DNA from: Planctomycetota bacterium
Lineage (GTDB): Bacteria > Planctomycetota > UBA8742 > UBA2392
Assembly (NCBI GenBank): GCA_020849795.1
Contig: JADZFR010000044.1
Span: 62,001 to 126,000 of the forward strand
Length of the DNA: 64,000 nucleotides
Direction of reading: 5' to 3'
Every line of letters begins with the position of its first letter. Position 1 is the stretch's first letter. Below the pieces are notes generated by a model that was given only the letters and a program-made list of their open reading frames with translations, was not told the DNA's origin and searched no databases. Position numbers and translations under genes: made by a program. This document shows, one piece after another, positions 18,069-23,663 of this stretch.

Positions 18069-20303
18069 CTAGGGCTGGATCAGGATGACTGTGCCGTCCA
18101 CTTCGATGATGATTTCACCCTCGATGGCGGCTGTGCCTTCGCGGCCAAGCTCGGTGAGACGCTCAATCAGTTTCACGTACTCGTCAGACCCCAGCTTGAT
18201 GGTCTTGTCGGGCCTCAACTCAGTCTTCTCGACGAGGCGGGTGTCGACCCAGCGGGCACCCTTCTTGAAGTACGCGCGGTCATTCATCTGCTGCACGACG
18301 CCGACGCTTACGCGGTTGAGCTTGTCGTCGTAATACTCGTTGCGCTTGTTTTCTTTGCTTGCGCGCTTCATGTCGGCGGCGTTGTTGCTCTGGCTCCAGC
18401 CGCCGTTGCCGCTGCGCTGCTGCTGGCCGCGGCGTTGCAGGTTGCTCCAAGCCTCGTTCTGGACCTCGGACTTGCGGCTCAAGTCCGTGCCCTCCAGCGC
18501 AAGAAACGCGGTGTACTCGGTGAGAATGCCGAACTCGGTGCTCAACCGGACGATTTCATCGACTACCTCATTGAACCTGGGGTCGATCTTGTCGGGGGTG
18601 CTGGTGTCCGCGCCGGCCATGCGAATGCCGTCAATCAGTTGCGCAACGCGACGGCTTGCCCACAGGCGCGGCACGAAGGCGTTCTTCGTGGTGGCGTTGT
18701 CGAGGCTGAACGTGAAGTCGAATGTGCGTTCCTTGCCCAGGTAGTTGCCGCGCAGCGTAAACGTTACCGGCGCGTCGCCCGTGTAGCGGCCGATCAGCAC
18801 AAGCTGGTCACCCTCGAACAGGTCGGGCAGCAGGCCCGGCATGTGCTCAAGCACGCGCACTCCGCCGCTGCTGTCGCGGGGCAGGTCAACGATCGGGTCG
18901 GCCAGCACCGGGCCCTTGAGGCGGCGGGCGATGTCGCCGACCTTGACCTCAACGTTCTCTCCGGGCGCGACAAAGGTCGGCGCGGCGCGGGTCACGTCGC
19001 TCAGTGCTTCCAGCAGCGGGGCGTTCACATCGGTGCCCACGCCCACACTGAAAATGCGGCGTTTGTGCGCGTTGTGCTGCGCGGCCAGTTCGCGGATCGT
19101 CTTTTCCTGTGTGTTGCCGATCGTGGGCAAGCCGTCGGTAATGAACAGCACCATCGGCAGTGTGCCCTCGATCGGTACAGGGCGCAGCGCCTCAACCAGC
19201 GCATCGTGGATGTTGGTGCCGCCGTTGGGCCTGAGCGCGGCAAGAAACTCCGCCGCGGACTTTTCGGTGTCCTTGCTGCGAAGCTGCGGCTTGGCGAACA
19301 GCGTGTCGATCGCGTTGCTGAAGGTGACCACATTGAAGGCCTCGCCGTCGCGCAGACTGGCGACTACCTGCAGTACGCTTTCTTTGGCCTGCTCCCACTT
19401 TTCGCCGCGCATGCTGCCGCTGCGGTCGAGCACAATCGTGACTTCGCGTCGAATCGCATTCTCCGCGTCCGGCGCATTGGCCGGCACTCCCGCCACCATC
19501 AAGAAATAGCCGCCACCCTGCGCGGGGTCGGGGTAGGCGAACAGGCTGGCCGTAACGCCGTCGCCGAGCAGCCAGCTGATATGAAACGCGCCCGGGTCGC
19601 GCTGCGAGGCGTCGGCCACCTTGGCGCTGAGCGCCGATTCGCCGTGGCGCGTGACCTCCAGTGTGTGGCTGGGGGAGTACACGGTGCTGATTGCCCGTGT
19701 GCTGTGCAGGTTCACGCTGATGTTCCAGGGCAGCTCGTAGCTCAGCGCCTCGGTGCGGGGCAGCACGTAATCGACGCGGCTTGCATTGGCGTCGCATACG
19801 TGTTCGTAAGTAAAGCGAATCGCCTGGTTGCCGCCCGGCTCAACCGGAAACACGCTGGTGCGCACCACGTTAAGCCCCGCGAATTGCATCAGTGCAGGGT
19901 CTTTGTAGCGCCGAACGATTTCGTTGTAGATGCGGCGCGCCTCGACAATCGGCAGCAGTGTCGCGCTGGGCTCTGCCCCAATGCCATCAAAGTCGAACTT
20001 GCTGATCACGCAACCAGCGGGCACGGGCAGCAGCATCTCGGCTTCGGCCATGCGCGCGCCGGGGTTGTGCAGCTTGATTTCGTAGGTGGTCGTAGCGGCT
20101 TGGTCGACAATCTTGACGTGCACGGTCACGCCGGTGACCTGCACGCCCTGCTGACCTGCGGCAAAAGTGCGCGATTGCGGGACGATCACGTTGGCCGAAA
20201 GAGCGCGACGCTCAAGGGTATCCGGCTGGCGCTGGGCAAGCAGCGCAGGCGCGAGCAGCGCGCCCAGGGCCAGCAAGGGGAAGAGGTGTTTCAGGCAAGT
20301 CAT
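18069..20303 (-). CDS. Secreted VIT and vWA domain protein
   Basis: 744 residues. Two adjacent ATGs occur (20306 and 20303); the second gives better spacing to GGAGG. Signal peptide MTCLKHLFPLLALGALLAP. A VIT domain (about 30-160, with VKIVDQAATTTYEIKLHNPG and VCDANASRVDYVLP) precedes a vWA domain at about 220-400 with MIDAS IVLDRSGSMRGEKW and VLFITDGLPTIGN. The architecture is that of inter-alpha-trypsin-inhibitor-like proteins, common in Planctomycetota and Myxococcota. The C-terminal third is unassigned and Arg/Gln/Asn-rich near RGQQQRSGNGGWSQ. Likely an envelope adhesion or assembly factor; pairs with the vWA gene downstream. Confidence 0.87.
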   Translation of the reverse strand: MTCLKHLFPLLALGALLAPALLAQRQPDTLERRALSANVIVPQSRTFAAGQQGVQVTGVTVHVKIVDQAATTTYEIKLHNPGARMAEAEMLLPVPAGCVISKFDFDGIGAEPSATLLPIVEARRIYNEIVRRYKDPALMQFAGLNVVRTSVFPVEPGGNQAIRFTYEHVCDANASRVDYVLPRTEALSYELPWNISVNLHSTRAISTVYSPSHTLEVTRHGESALSAKVADASQRDPGAFHISWLLGDGVTASLFAYPDPAQGGGYFLMVAGVPANAPDAENAIRREVTIVLDRSGSMRGEKWEQAKESVLQVVASLRDGEAFNVVTFSNAIDTLFAKPQLRSKDTEKSAAEFLAALRPNGGTNIHDALVEALRPVPIEGTLPMVLFITDGLPTIGNTQEKTIRELAAQHNAHKRRIFSVGVGTDVNAPLLEALSDVTRAAPTFVAPGENVEVKVGDIARRLKGPVLADPIVDLPRDSSGGVRVLEHMPGLLPDLFEGDQLVLIGRYTGDAPVTFTLRGNYLGKERTFDFTFSLDNATTKNAFVPRLWASRRVAQLIDGIRMAGADTSTPDKIDPRFNEVVDEIVRLSTEFGILTEYTAFLALEGTDLSRKSEVQNEAWSNLQRRGQQQRSGNGGWSQSNNAADMKRASKENKRNEYYDDKLNRVSVGVVQQMNDRAYFKKGARWVDTRLVEKTELRPDKTIKLGSDEYVKLIERLTELGREGTAAIEGEIIIEVDGTVILIQP

Positions 20304-20388
20304 CATGGCCTCCAGTCGGCGCACGGTTGCGCCTGCACTAGAGTACGGCCTGAAGGCCCCTGTCTTTGTAACAGGCGGGTAAAAGCCC

Positions 20389-21387
20389 CTATGCCGTGAT
20401 GACCACCTTGCCGAAAGGCCCACTGGCAAGTGCTTTCCAAGCCGCTGTCGCGTCCGAAAACTCGTGCCTGGAATCGATGACGGGCAGTATGCCTGCGCGT
20501 ACAATCACCGTTGCCGCCTCCAGCAGCTCGATGCGACTGCCGACGAAGATGCCGCGCAGGCTGGCGGCTTTGTACACGAGCGGCTGAATGTTCACGTTGT
20601 CGGAGACGCCGGTCAGGCGCCCGACCAGGCTGATGCGGCCAGCCGGAGCCAGCGCATTGAGACTGCGCTGAAACGTCTTTGCGCCTCCGGTTTCGACAAT
20701 CCAGTCTGCGCCGCGGCCCTGGGTCAGGCGCACGACCTCGCGGTCCCAGTCGGGGTGTGTGATGTAGTTGACTCCGGCATCGGCGCCCAGTGCCTTTGCG
20801 CGCGCGAGTTTTTCGTCGCTGCTGCTGGTGACAATCACGCGATTGCCGAACGACTTGGCGATCTGCAACGCGAACAGGCTCACGCCACCCGTGCCCAGCA
20901 CAAGCAGCGTACGGCCGGCAGGCAGGTCCTTGACGGCGTTCCATGCCGTCAGCCCTGCCACGGGCAGCGTGGCCGCGGCCTCGCTTGATAAGCCGTCGGG
21001 CACGTCTGCCACGCCCTGTTCTGACAAACACACATACTCGCTGAGCACGCCGGGCAATCCAAAGCCGAGGTCTGTGCCGTACACGCCGGCATGCAACGGC
21101 CCGGCCAGCCAGCCCTGAAAGAACGTGCTGCACACTCGCTGGCCGGGCTTGTAGAGGCGGGCATTCGCGCCCAGTGCGACGATTTCGCCGGCACCGTCGG
21201 ATAGCGGCACCAGCGGCATGTGTTTGGGTTGGCCGTACTCGCCGCGCAGGATCATCAGGTCGCGGTAGTTCAGCGACCACGCTTGCATCCGCACCAGCAC
21301 TTCGCCTGGGCTCGGCGACGGTGTGGGTACGTCCTCGATCTCGAGTTTGTGTTCTGCGCCGAATTGCGTGATGAGCCAGCGTTTCAT
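20389..21387 (-). CDS. NAD(P)-dependent alcohol dehydrogenase, MDR family
   Basis: 332 residues. Medium-chain dehydrogenase/reductase: N-terminal GroES-like domain (PSPSPGEVLVRMQAWSLNYR), coenzyme-binding Rossmann motif LVLGTGGVSLFALQIAKSFG and the SSDEKLARAKALGADAGVNY block. The active-site region reads LNYRDL rather than the C-G-T/S-D zinc motif, and the structural-zinc cysteines are missing, so it is probably a zinc-independent quinone-oxidoreductase-like member. Substrate unknown. It lies alone on the minus strand just downstream of the tRNA/HNH locus; no shared function is implied. Confidence 0.88.
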   Translation of the reverse strand: MKRWLITQFGAEHKLEIEDVPTPSPSPGEVLVRMQAWSLNYRDLMILRGEYGQPKHMPLVPLSDGAGEIVALGANARLYKPGQRVCSTFFQGWLAGPLHAGVYGTDLGFGLPGVLSEYVCLSEQGVADVPDGLSSEAAATLPVAGLTAWNAVKDLPAGRTLLVLGTGGVSLFALQIAKSFGNRVIVTSSSDEKLARAKALGADAGVNYITHPDWDREVVRLTQGRGADWIVETGGAKTFQRSLNALAPAGRISLVGRLTGVSDNVNIQPLVYKAASLRGIFVGSRIELLEAATVIVRAGILPVIDSRHEFSDATAAWKALASGPFGKVVITA

Positions 21388-21444
21388 GCGGCCAGTCTAC
21401 GGTCGTGCCCGCCCCGGTGAAGGATGCTCTTGCGTTCCGAGTTC

Positions 21445-21514
21445 TGGCAGGCCGTGTAAGAGTCGAACTCACCCGACTGGTTTTGGAAACCGGTCTGGCC
21501 CCGGGCCCCGGCCT
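21445..21514 (-). tRNA. tRNA-Trp(CCA), D-arm truncated
   Basis: Acceptor AGGCCG/CGGCCT with discriminator G73 (the Trp identity base) and encoded CCA; anticodon loop TTCCAAA gives CCA; T-loop TTCGACT is normal. Only 14 nt lie between the acceptor and anticodon stems (about 19 is normal), so the D-arm collapses to a GC-rich mini-hairpin. The anticodon stem has one C-A mismatch. The 5' end is 1 nt from the CCA of tRNA-Gln. Last gene of the array. Could be a decayed or a structurally minimal tRNA. Confidence 0.65.
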
Positions 21515-21515
21515 G

Positions 21516-21590
21516 TGGTTCGCGGGGAACGATTCAAACGTTCATTTCCGGGTCCAGAGCCCGGCGTCCTATCCGTTGGACGACCCGCGA
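21516..21590 (-). tRNA. tRNA-Gln(CUG)
   Basis: Acceptor TCGCGGG/CCCGCGA, A73 and encoded CCA; D-arm GTCC...GGAC with GG in the loop; anticodon arm CCGGG-CTCTGGA-CCCGG gives CUG. T-loop is TTTGAAT, so conserved C56 is replaced by T. It separates the HNH gene from tRNA-Trp. Confidence 0.8.
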
Positions 21591-21616
21591 GTGCAGGGGT
21601 GCCGCACGCGGCACCC

Positions 21617-22225
21617 CTACTTTGCCTCTACCTGCTCCTGCGCGGGGCCGAGGAACGGCGCCCACGCCGGCTGTGACGTTACGCCGCGCAGCAGCAGTGT
21701 CTCGCGCGTCGGCTGCTGCGGCGTTGCCTGCAGGTGCATCTCGGCCTCGCGCGGCGTGCGGTCTGCCTTGCGATGATTGCAGCGCGCGCACGCCAGCACG
21801 CAGTTGCCCCACGTAGTCACACCGCCGCGCGACACCGGCACCACGTGGTCCAGCGTCATGTCGCGCTTGTGCACGACCGCGTCGCAGTACTGGCAGCGGC
21901 CGTTGTCGCGCTCGTAAACGCCGCGGCGCGAGAACGGCACGCCGGCGTTTGGATAGCCGGCGAACTTGGCCAGTGTAATCACCTGCGGAATGCGCACCTG
22001 CATGGCAGCCGTGCGGATGTAATCCGCCTCAATCACATGTGCGTCCGCCGGCACGGCACGCTCGGTCAGCCACTGCTCCCAGGTGAACATCTGGTAGGTC
22101 TGGGGACATACGATGCGCGCGCGGCCGCGCGACACCAGCACCAGTGCGCGGCGCAGTACTAGCGTGGTGAGCGGCTGCCAGACCCGGTTGAGGGTCAGTA
22201 CGCGCTCAAGCTCAATGCGGGTCAT
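21617..22225 (-). CDS. HNH endonuclease embedded in tRNA array
   Basis: 202 residues from the ATG at 22225, which follows an AGAGGAGACGCC site. The N-terminal half matches a widespread stand-alone HNH family (VLTLNRVWQPLTTLVLRRAL, LVSRGRARIV). The nuclease core is complete: CQYCDAVV zinc pair, LDHVVPVSRGG (catalytic His), a central Asn in TWGNCV and CARCNHRK as the second zinc pair. A small-substrate DNA or RNA nick activity is expected; the family's biological target is unknown. It is co-directional with and only 26 bp downstream of tRNA-Met, and 26 bp before tRNA-Gln, so it lies inside the array. A role in array mobility or in RNA cleavage/repair is inference. Confidence 0.88.
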   Translation of the reverse strand: MTRIELERVLTLNRVWQPLTTLVLRRALVLVSRGRARIVCPQTYQMFTWEQWLTERAVPADAHVIEADYIRTAAMQVRIPQVITLAKFAGYPNAGVPFSRRGVYERDNGRCQYCDAVVHKRDMTLDHVVPVSRGGVTTWGNCVLACARCNHRKADRTPREAEMHLQATPQQPTRETLLLRGVTSQPAWAPFLGPAQEQVEAK

Positions 22226-22251
22226 GGCGTCTCCTCTCTGGTACTGGTGGT

Positions 22252-22324
22252 TGGTGGCGGCGGAGGGAGTTGAACCCTCGAGCCCGGGATTATGAATCCC
22301 GGCTGCGCACCGGCGCGCGCCGCG
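22252..22324 (-). tRNA. tRNA-Met(CAU), initiator-like end, miniature D-arm
   Basis: Acceptor CGCGGCG/CGCCGCC leaves C1-C72 unpaired, which recalls the C1-A72 mismatch of initiator tRNAs; A73 and CCA are encoded. Anticodon arm CGGGA-TTCATAA-TCCCG gives CAU; T-loop TTCAACT is normal. The D-arm is only GCGC-CGGT-GCGC (4-nt loop). The anticodon stem lacks the three G-C pairs of true initiators, so the charging and role are uncertain; Ile(k2CAU) is an alternative. Confidence 0.7.
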
Positions 22325-22330
22325 AAAAGT

Positions 22331-22405
22331 TGGTCCGCCCGGTGGGGATTGCACCCACATCTCCGCGGGTAAGAACCGCGTGCTCTGGCGTTGAGCTACA
22401 GGCGA
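22331..22405 (-). tRNA. tRNA-Lys(CUU), odd T-loop
   Basis: Acceptor TCGCCTG/CGGGCGG with wobble pairs, A73, CCA encoded; D-arm GCTC...GAGC but the loop has GC instead of GG; anticodon arm CGCGG-TTCTTAC-CCGCG gives CUU. The T-loop is TGCAATC, with G at position 55, normally invariant U. It lies 1 nt from tRNA-Thr. Confidence 0.75.
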
Positions 22406-22406
22406 A

Positions 22407-22480
22407 TGGAGCCGCCGGCGGGAGTTCAACCCGCGCCGCGCCGCTACGAGGGGCGCATCCTGGCGTTAGACGACAGCGGC
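22407..22480 (-). tRNA. tRNA-Thr(CGU), swapped 19-56 pair
   Basis: Acceptor GCCGCTG/CGGCGGC, T73, CCA encoded; D-stem GTCT/GGAT; loop AACGCCA has C at position 19; T-loop TTGAACT has G at 56, so the tertiary G19-C56 pair is replaced by C19-G56. The anticodon stem CGCCC-CTCGTAG-CGGCG has a C-C mismatch next to the loop; anticodon CGU. Same anticodon as the canonical Thr gene at 14057. Confidence 0.7.
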
Positions 22481-22481
22481 C

Positions 22482-22555
22482 TGGTTCCCGGTGGGTGAAT
22501 CGAACACCCGTCACTTGTTTGTAAGACAAGGGCCCTGCCATTGGACGAACCGGGA
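22482..22555 (-). tRNA. tRNA-Val(UAC)
   Basis: Acceptor TCCCGGT/ACCGGGA, A73, CCA encoded; D-arm GTCC-AATGGCA-GGGC; anticodon arm CTTGT-CTTACAA-ACAAG gives UAC; T-loop TTCGATT. Structurally normal apart from a short D-loop. Confidence 0.9.
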
Positions 22556-22560
22556 GAATC

Positions 22561-22635
22561 TGGTCGCGGAGGTGGGATTCGAACCCACGGTCTCTTGCTC
22601 CCGGGGCAAGCGTCCGGCCTCTGGACTACTCCGCG
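22561..22635 (-). tRNA. tRNA-Pro(CGG) with C33
   Basis: Acceptor CGCGGAG/CTCCGCG, A73, CCA encoded; D-arm GTCC-AGAGGCC-GGAC; anticodon arm CTTGC-CCCGGGA-GCAAG gives CGG with G37 as expected for Pro, but position 33 is C rather than the near-universal U. T-loop TTCGAAT is normal. Confidence 0.82.
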
Positions 22636-22691
22636 AAAGTCCGCGCCGGAAGACGCGGGAGCCCGCAGCTTCCGCAGCGGGGTTTCAGTAA

Positions 22692-22766
22692 TGGTGAGCG
22701 TACGGGGAATCGAACCCCGACCTTCTGATTGAGAATCAGAGATCCTGGCCGTTAGACGATACGCCC
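22692..22766 (-). tRNA. tRNA-Glu(CUC)
   Basis: Acceptor GGGCGTA/TACGCTC, A73, CCA encoded; D-arm GTCT-AACGGCCA-GGAT; anticodon arm TCTGA-TTCTCAA-TCAGA gives CUC; T-loop TTCGATT. Canonical. Confidence 0.93.
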
Positions 22767-22771
22767 GATAT

Positions 22772-22846
22772 TGGCGACCCCACGGGGAGTTGAACCCCGA
22801 TCTCCCGATAGACAATCGGGCATCGTAGCCGTTGGACCATGGGGCC
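22772..22846 (-). tRNA. tRNA-Asp(GUC)
   Basis: Acceptor GGCCCCA/TGGGGTC with G73 (Asp identity), CCA encoded; anticodon arm CCCGA-TTGTCTA-TCGGG gives GUC; T-loop TTCAACT; D-stem has one C-C mismatch. Confidence 0.9.
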
Positions 22847-22877
22847 CCAGCGCAGGCGCCTCGCCCGCGCCACACAT

Positions 22878-22951
22878 TGGTAGAGACACGTGGAGTCGAA
22901 CCACGATCGGTCGATTATCAATCGACTGCTCTGCCCTTGAGCTATGCCTCT
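22878..22951 (-). tRNA. tRNA-Ile(GAU)
   Basis: Acceptor AGAGGCA/TGTCTCT, A73, CCA encoded; D-arm GCTC-AAGGGCA-GAGC; anticodon arm GTCGA-TTGATAA-TCGAC gives GAU; T-loop TTCGACT. Canonical. Confidence 0.93.
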
Positions 22952-22955
22952 GAAT

Positions 22956-23030
22956 TGGCTGGCTCGGCAGGATTCGAACCTGCATCACAAGCTCCGCAAG
23001 CTTGCGTCCTCTCCCTTAGACGACGAGCCA
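22956..23030 (-). tRNA. tRNA-Arg(GCG)
   Basis: Acceptor TGGCTCG/CGAGCCA, G73, CCA encoded; D-arm GTCT-AAGGGAGA-GGAC; anticodon arm CAAGC-TTGCGGA-GCTTG gives GCG; T-loop TTCGAAT. Bacteria normally read CGN codons with an ACG (inosine) tRNA, so GCG is an unusual Arg anticodon. Confidence 0.85.
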
Positions 23031-23035
23031 AAGTT

Positions 23036-23110
23036 TGGTGGACCGGCTGGGAGTTCAACCCAGTCTGCGTGCTTGCAAGGCACGCGTGCTCGCGTTGACA
23101 CTACCGGCCC
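23036..23110 (-). tRNA. tRNA-Ala(UGC), swapped 19-56 pair
   Basis: Acceptor GGGCCGG/CCGGTCC contains G3-U70, the Ala identity pair; A73, CCA encoded; anticodon arm CGTGC-CTTGCAA-GCACG gives UGC. D-loop has GC in place of GG and the T-loop is TTGAACT, giving a compensated C19-G56 pair as in the array's tRNA-Thr. Confidence 0.85.
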
Positions 23111-23173
23111 TGGGTATTGTGTCCGCCTTGGCCGGGGCTTCGGCGGACAGTTGCCGCGCCTTTGCGCAGCAAC

Positions 23174-23248
23174 TGGAGCCCCCGGGCGGAATCGAACCGA
23201 CCGTCCCCTGACTGGCAATCAGGAATTCTGCCACTGAACCACGAGGGC
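23174..23248 (-). tRNA. tRNA-Gly(GCC)
   Basis: Acceptor GCCCTCG/CGGGGGC, T73 (Gly identity), CCA encoded; D-arm GTTC-AGTGGCA-GAAT; anticodon arm CCTGA-TTGCCAG-TCAGG gives GCC; T-loop TTCGATT, with one T-C mismatch in the T-stem. Confidence 0.88.
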
Positions 23249-23277
23249 TTTGCATTTCGACGCAGTTGTCAAAGAAG

Positions 23278-23351
23278 TGGTGTGCCGGCGTGGACTTGAA
23301 CCACGATCTCCGCGGCTTCAACGCGGCGCTCTACCGTTGAGCCACCGGCAC
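23278..23351 (-). tRNA. tRNA-Phe(GAA)
   Basis: Acceptor GTGCCGG/CCGGCAC, A73, CCA encoded; D-arm GCTC-AACGGTA-GAGC; anticodon arm CCGCG-TTGAAGC-CGCGG gives GAA; T-loop TTCAAGT. 1 nt from tRNA-His. Confidence 0.92.
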
Positions 23352-23352
23352 A

Positions 23353-23425
23353 TGGGTGCGGGCGCGGGCTCGAACCGCCCCTTCGCTTTCACAGAGCGAC
23401 ATGCATCCACTACACCAACCCGCAC
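23353..23425 (-). tRNA. tRNA-His(GUG)
   Basis: First tRNA of the array. Acceptor TGCGGGT/GCCCGCA with G-1 opposite C73 (the His identity pair), CCA encoded; anticodon arm TCGCT-CTGTGAA-AGCGA gives GUG; T-loop TTCGAGC. The T-stem has only four clean pairs. Confidence 0.88.
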
Positions 23426-23431
23426 ACAACG

Positions 23432-23461
23432 AAGCGGGGACCCGTCACCGGGTCCCCGCTT
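23432..23461 (-). promoter_or_regulatory. 13-bp leader hairpin before tRNA array
   Basis: Perfect inverted repeat: arms AAGCGGGGACCCG and CGGGTCCCCGCTT around a 4-nt loop, ending 6 nt before tRNA-His. It could be a processing signal, an attenuator or a terminator. No T-run follows on the minus strand. Confidence 0.55.
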
Positions 23462-23478
23462 GTGGCGCACACGCGCCC

Positions 23479-23565
23479 TCAAAGCGTCGGACCCCCTGGG
23501 CCATGACCGCGCAGTGCCCGCTCAAAGCGGGGCGCGAAATCTCGGATGGCTTTTGAATGCGACAC
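23479..23565 (-). CDS. Possible 28-residue leader peptide
   Basis: GTG start at 23565 with AAGGAG six bases upstream; product starts VSHSKAIRDFAPRFERALRG and is basic. It lies between the tandem-palindrome promoter and the hairpin that precedes the tRNA array, a position typical of leader peptides. An ATG two codons upstream is an alternative start but abuts the ribosome site. No homologue recognised; it may not be translated. Confidence 0.3.
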   Translation of the reverse strand: MSHSKAIRDFAPRFERALRGHGPGGPTL

Positions 23566-23584
23566 GATCATCTCCTTGCACGCG

Positions 23585-23633
23585 AGCTTACCCCGCGCAT
23601 CTTGACGTGTCAATACTTTTCTTGACGCGTCAA
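23585..23633 (-). promoter_or_regulatory. Putative promoter with tandem palindromic operators upstream of tRNA array
   Basis: On the minus strand, TTGACGCGTCAA (23633-23622) and TTGACACGTCAA (23613-23602) sit exactly 20 bp apart, two helical turns. The second begins with a perfect -35 hexamer TTGACA, and 17 bp further lies TAAGCT as a possible -10. A dimeric regulator bound to either site would cover the -35 box. The same 12-mer occurs at 43058. Reading is from sequence; promoter activity is inference. Confidence 0.5.
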
Positions 23634-23663
23634 TACTGTAACGCCTGCAGGTTGCCGCCAGTT

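Noticed and set aside
18435-20399. Plus-strand open frame of 654 codons
   Set aside because: It is the complement of the VIT/vWA gene, whose domains and signal peptide are clear; the shadow product is Ala/Val/Arg-rich with no domain.
22270-23321. Several overlapping short open frames across the tRNA array
   Set aside because: They read through the tRNA genes on both strands; tRNA structure and encoded CCA explain the sequence.
22252-23425. CRISPR array
   Set aside because: Regular GC-rich units of about 75 nt are tRNA genes with distinct anticodons and CCA ends, not identical repeats with spacers; no cas genes.
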